Part shown: one piece after another, positions 25,306 to 33,365 of the stretch
How the letters are laid out: every line of letters begins with the position of its first letter
Numbering within the stretch: the first letter of the stretch is position 1
Origin: Halobacteriales archaeon QS_6_71_20
GTDB taxonomy: Archaea > Halobacteriota > Halobacteria > Halobacteriales > Haloferacaceae
Direction: 5' to 3'
DNA length: 52,183 nt
NCBI GenBank assembly: GCA_003020945.1
Contig: PXRU01000022.1
Location: 1-52,183, forward strand
Program-made: the position numbers and the translations under genes
Notes under the pieces: model-generated
What the model was told of the DNA's origin: nothing
Database searches by the model: none
Seen by the model: the letters and a program-made list of their open reading frames with translations, nothing else

Positions 25306-27071
25306 GCTTCCACCTCCTGGCCCTCGCCGGCCAGGGTCCGCCTGATGTCGTCGGCGAGCTCGTCCGCCTTGAACTGCACGCCGTCGTACTTGTTCACGCG
25401 CTCGACCCTGGAGAGGGTGTCGTGTTCGAGCACGTCCGCGAACTGGCCGGTCGCGTTACACTCGACGACGACCACCTCGTCGGCGGCCTCGAACTCCTCG
25501 GCGAGGTCGGGGCGTGGAAAGAGGTACGGCACCGAGAGGATGCGCACGTCAATGCCGTCGGCCTCGAGGAACTCCAGCGCCTCCACGAGCGTTCCCTCGT
25601 TCGACCCCCACGTCACGACGAGGTTGTCGGCGTCGGGGTCGCCGAACTCCCGCGGCGAGAAGTCCTCGCGCTCCCGGGCGGTCTCCACCTTCCGGTTGCG
25701 CTTGTCGACCTGCTTCACGCGCATCTCCGCGTCCTCGGTCCGGCGGCCCTGCTCGTCGTGCTCCAGGCCGGTAGACATGTGCGCGCCGCCCGCGGTGCCG
25801 GGGAACGCACGGGGGCTGATCCCGTCGTCGGTGACCTCGTGGGGCTTGAAGCCGCCGGCCTCCGTCCGGTGATCCTCGACCGTCTCCTCGTCGACGACCT
25901 TGCCGCGGTCGATCTCGACGGCGTCCATGTCGAACGCCTCCGGCTCGAACGTCTGCTCGGTGACCGCCATCGCGAGGTCCGAGGCGACGTAGACGGGGGT
26001 CTGGTACTTCTCGGCGAGGTTGAACGCCTCGACGGTCTTCCAGAAGCACTCGTCGACGGTGGTGGGCGCGAGGACGAACCGCGGGATCTCGCCGTGACCG
26101 CCGTACAGCATCATGTTGAGGTCGCCCTGCTCCTGCTTGGTCGGCATCCCCGTCGAGGGGCCCGACCGCATCACGTCACAGACGACCAGCGGCGTCTCCG
26201 AGGTCGCGACGAGGCCGAACGTCTCGCTCATCAGGTCGATCCCGGGGCCGGAGGTGGCCGTCATCGAGCGCGCGCCGGCGCGGGCGGCGCCGAGCGCGAG
26301 GTTGATCGCCGCCAGCTCGTCTTCCGCCTGGACGACGTGGCCGCCGAACTGCTCGATCCGACCCTTCAGATACGTCATCACGTCCGTCGCGGGCGTGATG
26401 GGGTAGCCGGCGTAGTACCTGCAGCCGGCCGCGATCGCGCCCATGCCGATCGCCTCGTCCCCGTTGAGCAGGACGTAGTCGTTGTCGGTGGTGTCGAGGT
26501 CGTACTCCAGGTCGGTGTCGGCGTAGTGCTCCTGGACGTACTCCTGGCCCAGCCGGGCGGCCTGTTTGTTGTTGTCGACGAGCGACTGCCCCTTGTCGCC
26601 GAAGCGCTTCTTCAGCGAGGAGTCGAGGTGCTCGATGTCGAAGCTCGTGGCCTCGCAGGCGGCCCCGAGCGCGACGACGTTGCGCATGATGGCGCCGCCG
26701 GCGTCCTCGGCCAGCCGCTTGAGCGGCACGTCGAGCCCGATCATCTCGCCGGGGATCTCGACGTCGGCCATCGTGGTCCGCTCCCCGTCGTAGATGACGA
26801 CCGAGCCGTCGTGTAGCTCTTCGAGGTTCTCCTCGATCGTTCGAGGGGTGAGCGCGACGAGGACGTCGAGCCGGTCGACGACCGACCGGACCTTCTCCGT
26901 GGAGGTGCGCACCTTGTACGCGGTGTACCCGCCACGGATGCGGGAGGCGAAGTCCTTCGACGTGAAGACGTGTCGACCCGCCCGGGAGAGGGCCTGCGCG
27001 AAGATCTTCCCGGTCGAGTCGATGCCATCGCCGGCCTCCCCGCCGATGGCCCAGTTGAAGTCCGCTGGCAT
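25302..27071 (-). CDS. korA: 2-oxoacid:ferredoxin oxidoreductase subunit alpha (gamma-alpha fusion)
   Basis: 589 residues, a fusion of the gamma domain (about 1-190, MPADFNWAIGGEAGDGIDST, RHVFTSKDFASRIRGG) with the alpha domain (about 200-589), the usual haloarchaeal arrangement. The alpha part shows GDEAIGMGAIAAGCRYYAGY, PITPATDVM and TATSGPGIDLM, the site for the 2-oxoacid and CoA, and DMDAV..EID in the middle. It works with KorB as the ferredoxin-linked replacement of the 2-oxoglutarate dehydrogenase complex in the TCA cycle. I start at ATG 27071, since a GCTTTTGC box lies 30 nt upstream; upstream codons to 27101 would be in the promoter. Confidence 0.93.
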   Translation of the reverse strand: MPADFNWAIGGEAGDGIDSTGKIFAQALSRAGRHVFTSKDFASRIRGGYTAYKVRTSTEKVRSVVDRLDVLVALTPRTIEENLEELHDGSVVIYDGERTTMADVEIPGEMIGLDVPLKRLAEDAGGAIMRNVVALGAACEATSFDIEHLDSSLKKRFGDKGQSLVDNNKQAARLGQEYVQEHYADTDLEYDLDTTDNDYVLLNGDEAIGMGAIAAGCRYYAGYPITPATDVMTYLKGRIEQFGGHVVQAEDELAAINLALGAARAGARSMTATSGPGIDLMSETFGLVATSETPLVVCDVMRSGPSTGMPTKQEQGDLNMMLYGGHGEIPRFVLAPTTVDECFWKTVEAFNLAEKYQTPVYVASDLAMAVTEQTFEPEAFDMDAVEIDRGKVVDEETVEDHRTEAGGFKPHEVTDDGISPRAFPGTAGGAHMSTGLEHDEQGRRTEDAEMRVKQVDKRNRKVETAREREDFSPREFGDPDADNLVVTWGSNEGTLVEALEFLEADGIDVRILSVPYLFPRPDLAEEFEAADEVVVVECNATGQFADVLEHDTLSRVERVNKYDGVQFKADELADDIRRTLAGEGQEVEA

Positions 27072-27097
27072 GCTGGGTACATCTTCCCACGGTCCGT

Positions 27098-27105
27098 GCA
27101 AAAGC
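27098..27105 (-). promoter_or_regulatory. TATA-like box of korAB
   Basis: GCTTTTGC on the minus strand about 30 nt before the korA ATG (27071). The divergent region 27072-27370 is otherwise gene-free. Confidence 0.5.
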
Positions 27106-27370
27106 CTTCTGAATGGGGGGAGCCCGAGGATCCGACTGCACGGACAGTGTGAAGCCGTTTTCGACGACGAACGATCGGAGAAGCCCGAAGTATCGGGGGA
27201 GGGAACGACGATCGATCGGATCGAGGGTGGCTTCGGGCGAATATCGCCGACTCGCAGCGCGGGGTCGGCCGGCGGTCATCGCCCGTACGATCCCGGGTTC
27301 GACGCGCGACGACGGGGGACGGGCGACCCGAAAGCGACAGCTTCGCGTACCCCGCCCGGCAAGCGGACGT

Positions 27371-27997
27371 ATGGACGCCACAGTCGCGGTGCGGTCGGTC
27401 GCGGACGTCGGTCCGGACACGGTCGCGGTGACGCTCGACTCGCCGGCCGGCTTCGACGCCAGACCCGGCCAGTTCGTGAAGCTCACCGCCACGGTCGACG
27501 GGGCGGCGGAGTCGCGGTTCTACACCGTCTCATCGCCGGACACCGACGGCGAGTTCGAGACCACCGTCGGCCTCGACGGCGGCGACTTCTCCGCACACCT
27601 CGCGGAGTTGAACCCGGGGGAGGAGATCGAGATGAGCGGCCCGTTCGGCGACGAGTACTACGAGAACGAGGCGCGGGCGGTCGTGCTCGCGGGCGGCCCC
27701 GGGATCGGTCCGGCCGTCGCCATCGCGGAGGCGGCGCTCGCCGCCGGCAACGAGGCCGCGGTCGTCTACCGGGACGACGCGCCCGCACACGCCGAGCGGC
27801 TCGACGCCGCCCGCGACCAGGGGGCCAGGGTCGTCGTCACCGACGGCGACGTCGACGACGCCGTCGCGGACGCCATCACCGGCACCGACGGCGAACGGGC
27901 GTTCGTCTACGGCTTCGCCGACTTCGTCGACGCGGCGGTGACGGCGCTCGACGCGGCGGGGTACGAGGACGACGCGAAGGTGGAGAACTTCGGCTGA
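27371..27997 (+). CDS. FAD/NAD(P)-binding oxidoreductase (ferredoxin-NADP reductase-like)
   Basis: 208 residues. The FAD-binding barrel has PGQFVKL and SRFYTVSSP (RxYxxxS motif, about 57-63); the second half has GGPGIGPAVAIAEAA for the nucleotide and a C-terminal CGPxxF-like region replaced by VYGFADFVDAAV. It is a minimal flavoprotein reductase resembling flavodoxin/ferredoxin reductases, lacking any iron-sulphur or other fused domain. Electrons may go between NAD(P)H and ferredoxin, which KorAB produces next door; this link is inference from the divergent gene pair. ATG 27371. Confidence 0.85.
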   Translation: MDATVAVRSVADVGPDTVAVTLDSPAGFDARPGQFVKLTATVDGAAESRFYTVSSPDTDGEFETTVGLDGGDFSAHLAELNPGEEIEMSGPFGDEYYENEARAVVLAGGPGIGPAVAIAEAALAAGNEAAVVYRDDAPAHAERLDAARDQGARVVVTDGDVDDAVADAITGTDGERAFVYGFADFVDAAVTALDAAGYEDDAKVENFG

Positions 27998-28126
27998 CCG
28001 CCCGGACCGAGCGGGCGCCGACGGGGTCGCGCGGCTCGGAGCCGCCGGCTCGGATGCGATCCCCCAGTCCGGGTGCGGTCTCCCGGTTCGGATACGATCT
28101 TCCCGCTTCGGATCGGGGCCGCCGGC

Positions 28127-29473
28127 TCAGATCAGGCAGCCGCCGTCGAAGTCGGCGCGCGAGTAGTCGACGTCCATCAGCTCCAGCAGCGTCGGCGCGA
28201 CGTCGAGCAGGTCCGGGTCGGCGACTGTCGCGTCCGGGTCGTCGACGAACAGGGTGGCGTTCTCGAAGCTGTGCATCCCGTTGCGGGGACCCGTGGAGAA
28301 GACGCCGTCGTCGTGCGGCTTGAACTTCGACTTCAGGTCGAAGCCGTGGTTCGGGATCACGGTGAGGTCCGGGGCGATGTCGTCGTGGTCGCCGCGGAAC
28401 GCCTCCTCCTTCTCCACGACGCGCTTGGCGACTGGCGTGCCGTCGGGTCCCTCGAGCGCCTCGATCTCGGCTTTCAGCTCGTCGCGGACGGCCTCGTATT
28501 CCGCCTGAGGGACGGACCCGCGGGGCTCGCGCCCCTCCAGGTTGAGGTAGAGCCGCCCGGGGATGAGCGAGTACGCCCGCGTGTCGTCGGCGATGTCGCC
28601 CAGTTCGTCGTGGTCGTCGCCCTCGAACGAGAGCCACCCCTCGTCCCGGAGCCACCGGTTGATCTCGACCTCGTAGTCCTGGACGGTGAAGCCGTGGTCG
28701 GAGGCGACGACCAGGGTCACGTCCTCCGGGAGCATCTCCCGGATCCGGCCGACGTAGTCGTCGACCTTCTCGTAGAACTCCATGAACTCCTCGTAGTACT
28801 CGCCGTCGCGGGCGTAGTCCTCGAACAGGAAGTGGTTCACGCGGTCGGTGGTCATGAAGACGCCGAAGAACAGGTCCCAGTCGTCCCGCTCGATGTAGCG
28901 GGTGAACGCCTCGAAGCGCCGGTCGAGCGTCTCGTGGGACACCTTCATAAACTCGCGTTTGTCGTCCTTGTGACCGAGCTTCGCGTTCGTGTCGATGCGG
29001 TAGTCGATCGACTCCAGGGAGTCGCGAAGCTCGTCCGGGTAGGCGGCCTTGTCGACGCCCGGCGAGAGGAACCCCGACACCATCCGCTGGACGTTGCGCT
29101 GGGGCGGGAAAGTTACGGGCACGTTCAGCACTGTGGCGTCGCGGCCCGCCTCGGCGACGCGGTCCCACACGCGGGTCGCCTGCACGTCCCGACCCATCGG
29201 CACGTACGTGTCGTAGCTCCCGATCTCGCGGTCCTGGAACCCGTACACGCCCGTCTCGCCCGGGTTGACGCCCGTAGTGAGCGTGGGCCAACAGGCCGAC
29301 GACTCCGGAGGAACGATCGAGTCGATGGCGCCCGCCGAGCCCTCCTCGGCCAGCGCGGCGAAGTTCGGGAACCGATCCGGATGGTCCTCCAGCAGCGAAT
29401 GCGGTACCCCGTCGATACCGACGAAGGCGACGCGGGGATCGTCGTCCCCCCGTAGCCGGTCGAACAGTCCCAT
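28127..29473 (-). CDS. Alkaline phosphatase-superfamily hydrolase (phosphodiesterase/nucleotide pyrophosphatase type)
   Basis: 448 residues. Signatures of the AP-superfamily phosphodiesterase branch: VAFVGIDGVPHSLL with the first metal Asp (about 20), PPESSACWPTLTTGVNP with the Thr/Ser nucleophile region, DLFFGVFMTTDRVNHFL (metal Asp and His) and VVASDHGF (Asp/His of metal site). The C-terminus includes NGMHSFENATLFV and SRADFDGGCLI. There is no signal peptide, so it is cytoplasmic. Substrate could be a nucleotide, phospholipid head group or sulphate/phosphonate ester. It is a single-gene unit between two convergent or divergent neighbours. Confidence 0.85.
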   Translation of the reverse strand: MGLFDRLRGDDDPRVAFVGIDGVPHSLLEDHPDRFPNFAALAEEGSAGAIDSIVPPESSACWPTLTTGVNPGETGVYGFQDREIGSYDTYVPMGRDVQATRVWDRVAEAGRDATVLNVPVTFPPQRNVQRMVSGFLSPGVDKAAYPDELRDSLESIDYRIDTNAKLGHKDDKREFMKVSHETLDRRFEAFTRYIERDDWDLFFGVFMTTDRVNHFLFEDYARDGEYYEEFMEFYEKVDDYVGRIREMLPEDVTLVVASDHGFTVQDYEVEINRWLRDEGWLSFEGDDHDELGDIADDTRAYSLIPGRLYLNLEGREPRGSVPQAEYEAVRDELKAEIEALEGPDGTPVAKRVVEKEEAFRGDHDDIAPDLTVIPNHGFDLKSKFKPHDDGVFSTGPRNGMHSFENATLFVDDPDATVADPDLLDVAPTLLELMDVDYSRADFDGGCLI

Positions 29474-29689
29474 GACCCGCCTTTCCGCGGGGGCGGGTAA
29501 AGTAATTCAGGTTCTGTCCGTCGGCGTCGTCCGTCGGAGACGACGGCGAGAACGGCCGGAACTCCCCGTCACGCCGCCGGGGTCCGTCCGACGTGGAACG
29601 GGTCGCCGAACGCGACGGAGTCCACCCGACGCGTGGCGCCGCGGCCGCGGGGCGATAGGGGTTTGAGCGGCCGGGTCCAACGTCCGGTC

Positions 29690-30097
29690 GTGACCGAGGA
29701 GCACGTCGACGCCGTGGACGGTGCGGCCGCCGAGGCCGACGGCCCCGACGGGAGCGGGGCCGCCCCGGACGGGGCCGGCGGACGCGACGGCGACGCCGAC
29801 CCCGCTCGACGGCGTCCGGAGCGCCCCGGAATGGCCGGCCTGCTGGAGACGCTGTCGGTGAAACGGAACGCGCTGGTGGGCGTCGGCGTCGGCGTCGCGT
29901 TCGCGGTCGTCGTCTACCTCGTTCGGGCGCTGGAGCTGTTGGGCCCGGCGGCCGGCACCCGGGAGTACCCGGTGCTGGGCGCCGACGGTTACTTCTTCAT
30001 GCTCGCCGTCGTGCTCGCGGCCGCGACGACGCTGTTCGTCGCCGCGCTGCTCACCGTCGTCGCCGCGGTACGGGCGATCCGGTCGTCCCCCGAGTGA
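29690..30097 (+). CDS. Small haloarchaeal membrane protein, two transmembrane helices
   Basis: 135 residues. A disordered N-terminus (about 1-50, Asp/Ala/Gly/Pro-rich) precedes RNALVGVGVGVAFAVVVYLVR (helix 1, about 62-80) and YFFMLAVVLAAATTLFVAALL (helix 2, about 102-125), separated by a TREYPVLGADG loop. The loop and both helices recall a haloarchaeal family of unknown function, possibly the one listed as DUF7536. GTG 29690 is chosen because the residues before it look intergenic; ATG at 29831 (MAGLLETLSV) is the alternative. It lies upstream of another small membrane-anchored gene in the same direction. Confidence 0.65.
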   Translation: MTEEHVDAVDGAAAEADGPDGSGAAPDGAGGRDGDADPARRRPERPGMAGLLETLSVKRNALVGVGVGVAFAVVVYLVRALELLGPAAGTREYPVLGADGYFFMLAVVLAAATTLFVAALLTVVAAVRAIRSSPE

Positions 30098-30233
30098 GGA
30101 GTGCGTTCGAACCCCGAACGCAACCTGTTCTGACACCCGAGGGGCCGGCGCGGCGCCGGGGGAGCCACCCCGCCGACGAGGCGGGGGGATTCGACCGAAA
30201 CGCCGAAGCCGGATCGGCACGTGACGAGTTGGC

Positions 30234-30662
30234 ATGGCCGGGATCACGGCGGACCCGTTCGTCAGACTGCTCCTGACGGGGGTGCTGTGTCTGCTCCCGA
30301 CGCTGGCGTTCCTGGGGCTGCTCCGGCTGCTCGACCGGCTCCGGAACGACGTCCTCGTCGAACACACGCTCCGGATGGCCGCCGAGGAGGGGAAGACGTC
30401 CGGGCTGGTCGACGTCGGGACGGACCCGCTTGCCGTGGTCGGGGCCGGCGGCTCGTCCGACCCCGGAAGCGAGGCGAGTCCGGGCGCCCTGGGCGACGGG
30501 AGCGCCGCCGGGACGCGGCGATCGCTGGTGCTGTGTGAGTCGTGTGTCACGCTCCGGCCGGCGACTCCCGGCGACTGTCCCACCTGCGGCGCGCCGCTCG
30601 ACGCCGCGGACGGCGACGCGGACGGGGGAGGAGGCACCGGCGTCGACCGGTCGCCGCCGTAG
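30234..30662 (+). CDS. Membrane-anchored zinc-ribbon protein
   Basis: 142 residues. One N-terminal transmembrane helix (about 8-30, PFVRLLLTGVLCLLPTLAFL) is followed by a disordered Gly/Ser/Ala region and a C-terminal four-cysteine zinc ribbon (LCESCVTLRPATPGDCPTCG, about 98-118). This combination recurs in haloarchaea, where such proteins may be membrane-linked regulators or assembly factors; the function is unknown. It follows the previous small membrane gene after 136 nt. Confidence 0.7.
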   Translation: MAGITADPFVRLLLTGVLCLLPTLAFLGLLRLLDRLRNDVLVEHTLRMAAEEGKTSGLVDVGTDPLAVVGAGGSSDPGSEASPGALGDGSAAGTRRSLVLCESCVTLRPATPGDCPTCGAPLDAADGDADGGGGTGVDRSPP

Positions 30663-30673
30663 GGGGCGGCCGG

Positions 30674-32038
30674 TCAGTCCACGTCGAACTCCTCGGGGAC
30701 GCCCGCGAGCGCGGAGAGCCGCTCGGCGCCCGCCCGCGTCCCCTTCGCGACGACCACGTCGCCGGCGCCGAGCCGGGTCGTCGCGCCCGGCGAGACGACC
30801 CACTCGCCGTCCTCCGTCGCCCCGCCGGTCCCCCCCACGCCCCCGACCCAGTCGCCGGCGCCCCCGGCCCCCGCGGCGGATCGTCCGGCGCTCGTGGCTC
30901 CCGCCTTCCCGTCGCCGGCTTCGGCTCCCTCGTCGCCGTCGGCCTCGTCGCGGCGGCGGACGGCGATGACCCGCATCCCCGTCTCCGTCTTCACCGCGCG
31001 GTCGCCCAGCGTCGCCCCCGCGAGCTCGGAGCCGTCGGCGACGGCCAGTCGGACGATCACCTCGTCGGACTCCTCGACCGCCTCCGCGACGACGGGGTGG
31101 GTGTCGAGCCCGCGGAGGACCCCCTCGCTGATCTCCACGGCCGCGTCGCTGATCACCTCCGTCGCCGACGCGAGGTGGACGAGTCCGCGCAGCGACACCG
31201 GGTCGTCGACGCGGGCGGCCGCCCGAAGCGTCCACGCCTCGAACCGGGACTTCAGCGCGTCCACCTCCGCCTCGAGCTCGATCACCTCCTCGGCGACGCC
31301 GCGGCTGTCGAAAAGCACCGCGCCGTACGCCAGGTCGACGGCGAGTTCGCTCATGTTCTTCATCAACACGATGGCGTCGACGGCGCGCTCCAGGTCCTCG
31401 ACGGCCGGGTCCGGCGCCGCCGGCGCCTCGTACGGCTCCCCGGCGGCGGCCTCGTACACCTCGCGCAGCCCCTCCTCGAAGCCGCGGAGGATCAGCGTGT
31501 CGCCCGCCTGCAGCTCCGTCTCGCGGTCGGGGTTGGTGATCCACCGCGCCTTCCCGGTCGCCTGGTCGCGGCGGACCGCGATGACGCGCACCCCCGTCTC
31601 CGTCTCGATGTTGTTGTCGGCGAGCGTGCGGTCGCGGTACGGGGAGTCGTTGGCGACGAGGACGCGAACGAGCTTCTCGACGGCCTCCGGCAGCGCCGCC
31701 CGCATCGCGTCCGGCAGCCCGACCTCCTCCAGCACGATCTTGGCGATGTCGCCGGCGGCGTCGCTCACCTTCTCGGCGGCGCCGATCATCCCGAGCACCG
31801 GCGCCAGCTCCTCGACGTCCTCGGGGGAACGGGCCGCCATCATCACGCTCATCCGCGCCTGAAGCTGGAGCACGTCCATCCGGGCCTCAAGCGCCAGCAC
31901 TTCCCGCGCGAGGTCCGGACTCCCGTGCAGAACCGCCGAGTACGATAGGTCGATGAGCAGTTCCGCCGTGTCCTTCATCTCGGCCAATACGGCCTTCACG
32001 CTCACCGGCTCGTACCCGACTGGCTCGTCTCGATGCAT
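30674..32038 (-). CDS. Tandem PhoU-like/TrkA_C protein (regulator of ion transport, putative)
   Basis: 454 residues with an internal duplication: PhoU-like helices (about 10-108, VKAVLAEMKDTAELLIDLSYS), TrkA_C (about 118-190, with TGVRVIAVRR and GDTLILRG), a second PhoU-like helical unit (about 205-325, with AIVLMKNMSELAVDLAYGAV) and a second TrkA_C (about 330-450). The second TrkA_C is split by a Gly/Ala/Thr-rich insertion (about 375-420). TrkA_C domains bind nucleotides or c-di-AMP-like ligands; PhoU domains contact transporter complexes. Such proteins usually accompany a K+ or anion channel gene, which is not present here. A CTTATCC element lies about 33 nt before ATG 32038. Confidence 0.8.
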   Translation of the reverse strand: MHRDEPVGYEPVSVKAVLAEMKDTAELLIDLSYSAVLHGSPDLAREVLALEARMDVLQLQARMSVMMAARSPEDVEELAPVLGMIGAAEKVSDAAGDIAKIVLEEVGLPDAMRAALPEAVEKLVRVLVANDSPYRDRTLADNNIETETGVRVIAVRRDQATGKARWITNPDRETELQAGDTLILRGFEEGLREVYEAAAGEPYEAPAAPDPAVEDLERAVDAIVLMKNMSELAVDLAYGAVLFDSRGVAEEVIELEAEVDALKSRFEAWTLRAAARVDDPVSLRGLVHLASATEVISDAAVEISEGVLRGLDTHPVVAEAVEESDEVIVRLAVADGSELAGATLGDRAVKTETGMRVIAVRRRDEADGDEGAEAGDGKAGATSAGRSAAGAGGAGDWVGGVGGTGGATEDGEWVVSPGATTRLGAGDVVVAKGTRAGAERLSALAGVPEEFDVD

Positions 32039-32410
32039 TCGATCGTGCGCCGGTTCGCGGGGGCGGCGGATAAGGGTTGCTCGGGTGGCGACGACGACGC
32101 CCCGTGGTCCCGCGGTCGGTCCGCCCGAGGGCGCCGGGTACTGAGCGGCGGTCGCCGGCTCCGGCGAGGCACGGGCTATTCCGTCGACTTCCGGAACAGC
32201 CGGTCGGAGGCGCGGCCGACGGCGACGTCCCTCCGTTCGCCGTCTGGGGCGACACCGGAGACGAGGGTGTCGGTGAGCCCCATCGACGAGCCGACGCTCC
32301 GCTTTACCCTTCGGTTCCGGACCGCCGCCCCGTCGAGGCGCTCAGTCGCTGCGCCCGTCCTGTCGCACGTGAACGGTTGGGTTACGACTCCCGGTCGGCC
32401 TTGCGTACTC
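32039..32410. other. Intergenic region with degenerate repeats and one 35-codon frame
   Basis: Between the PhoU-TrkA_C gene start and the dispersed repeat. It holds the CTTATCC promoter element (near 32068-32074) for the gene on its left, a 35-residue minus-strand frame (see 32176-32283) and at 32321-32366 a diverged copy of the ACCGCCG..GTCGAGG(C/T)GCTC sequence that recurs at 32491. Confidence 0.5.
32176..32283 (-). CDS. Possible 35-residue small protein
   Basis: ATG 32283 opens MGLTDTLVSGVAPDGERRDV and ends FRKSTE. A GGGTAAAG element about 23 nt upstream would give a leaderless mRNA. It is short and in a repeat-bearing intergenic region, so it may not be real. No homologue is recognised. 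Confidence 0.25.
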   Translation of the reverse strand: MGLTDTLVSGVAPDGERRDVAVGRASDRLFRKSTE

Positions 32411-32540
32411 CATGGGCGGCTCGGCACAGAGACCTCGCCGTTCACGAGACCTGCGGTCTCGTGAGCTCGAAAATCGCGTGGCGATTTTCGACCGCCGTTG
32501 TGTCGAGGTGCTCGGTCGCTGCGCTCTCTCGCACCTCGCA
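32411..32540. repeat. Dispersed repeat, copy 1, with two perfect hairpins
   Basis: Starts with CATGGGCGGCTCGGCACAGA plus GACCTCGCC (32411-32439), which also occurs at 39824-39852 with one mismatch. Two perfect stem-loops follow: TCACGAGACC/GGTCTCGTGA around TGC (32442-32464) and TCGAAAATCGC/GCGATTTTCGA around GTG (32467-32491). It ends with ACCGCCGTTGTGTCGAGG (32491-32508), found again exactly at 39919-39936. The element touches the stop of the DUF502 gene (32541). No transposase is encoded. Confidence 0.75.
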
Positions 32541-33227
32541 TCAATCGTCGGTCGTCACGTTCCCCAGATCCTCGACGTTCTGGCTCCCCACGTTGCCGGG
32601 ACCGCTGTCGCCGCCCTCGCCGAAGCCGGCCGAGAGGATCCGCGTGAGCGCCTCCTCGACCTTCTCGTCGGTCTCGTCGAGGTCCGCGGGGTCGACCTCC
32701 ATCACGAAGCCGGTCGTGATGTTCGGCGCGGTCGGCATGAACACGACCTCGCGGCCGTCGTCGGTCGTCTGACCCGTCTTGAACGCGGTCATGCGCATCC
32801 CGTCCCACGGCTCCAGCTTCACCGGCGTCTGGAGGTCCTCGGTGCCGGTCAGCGCCGTCTCGACGGCCAGCTTCGAGGCGTTGTAGATGACGCGCAGTCC
32901 GGGCACGCGGTTGATCGCGCTGTCGAGCAGCCCCTCCACGAGACGGCCGGAGGTGGTGCGCATGAGGTACCCCGCCGAGAACACCAACAGCACGAAGATG
33001 ACCAAAGCGATCAACACCTCGGTGAGGCTGTACAGCGAGAGCACGTACGGGTCGAGCGCGTTCAGCGGGGAGCCGGGCGGGAAGACGCCGTTCGCGGGCG
33101 GGGTGATCGTCGGCACGAACGGGAGCGTCGCCAGGACGTTGTACAGCCAGTTGGCGACGAACAGGATAACGAGGATCGGAGTGACGACGACGAGCCCGCT
33201 GGCGAAGTCGCGCTTCCACGTGGACAT
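32541..33227 (-). CDS. DUF502 family membrane protein
   Basis: 228 residues. Two transmembrane helices (about 10-31 and 65-88) are followed by a soluble C-terminal domain with the DUF502 pattern: NRVPGLRVIYNASKLAVET, then WDGMRMTAFKTGQ, VVFMPTAPNITTGFVMEVDP. The N-terminus MSTWKRDFASGLVVVTPIL is typical of the family. Function is unknown; plant members (COV1-like) are involved in vascular patterning and bacterial/archaeal ones are uncharacterised. The last 30 residues are a Gly/Asn-rich tail. Its 3' end is directly followed by the dispersed repeat. Confidence 0.85.
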   Translation of the reverse strand: MSTWKRDFASGLVVVTPILVILFVANWLYNVLATLPFVPTITPPANGVFPPGSPLNALDPYVLSLYSLTEVLIALVIFVLLVFSAGYLMRTTSGRLVEGLLDSAINRVPGLRVIYNASKLAVETALTGTEDLQTPVKLEPWDGMRMTAFKTGQTTDDGREVVFMPTAPNITTGFVMEVDPADLDETDEKVEEALTRILSAGFGEGGDSGPGNVGSQNVEDLGNVTTDD

Positions 33228-33365
33228 TCGGCTCTCACCTCCCCGTGTGGGTCGAGGCCATATCAGCCCTTCTACACTGGGCGGTCCTGCGGGCCCGAGC
33301 GCTCGATGTTCCGACGCGTCGCCGTCGGGAGCGCCCGTCGCGGGGGTGGTCTCTCCCCCCGGGAG

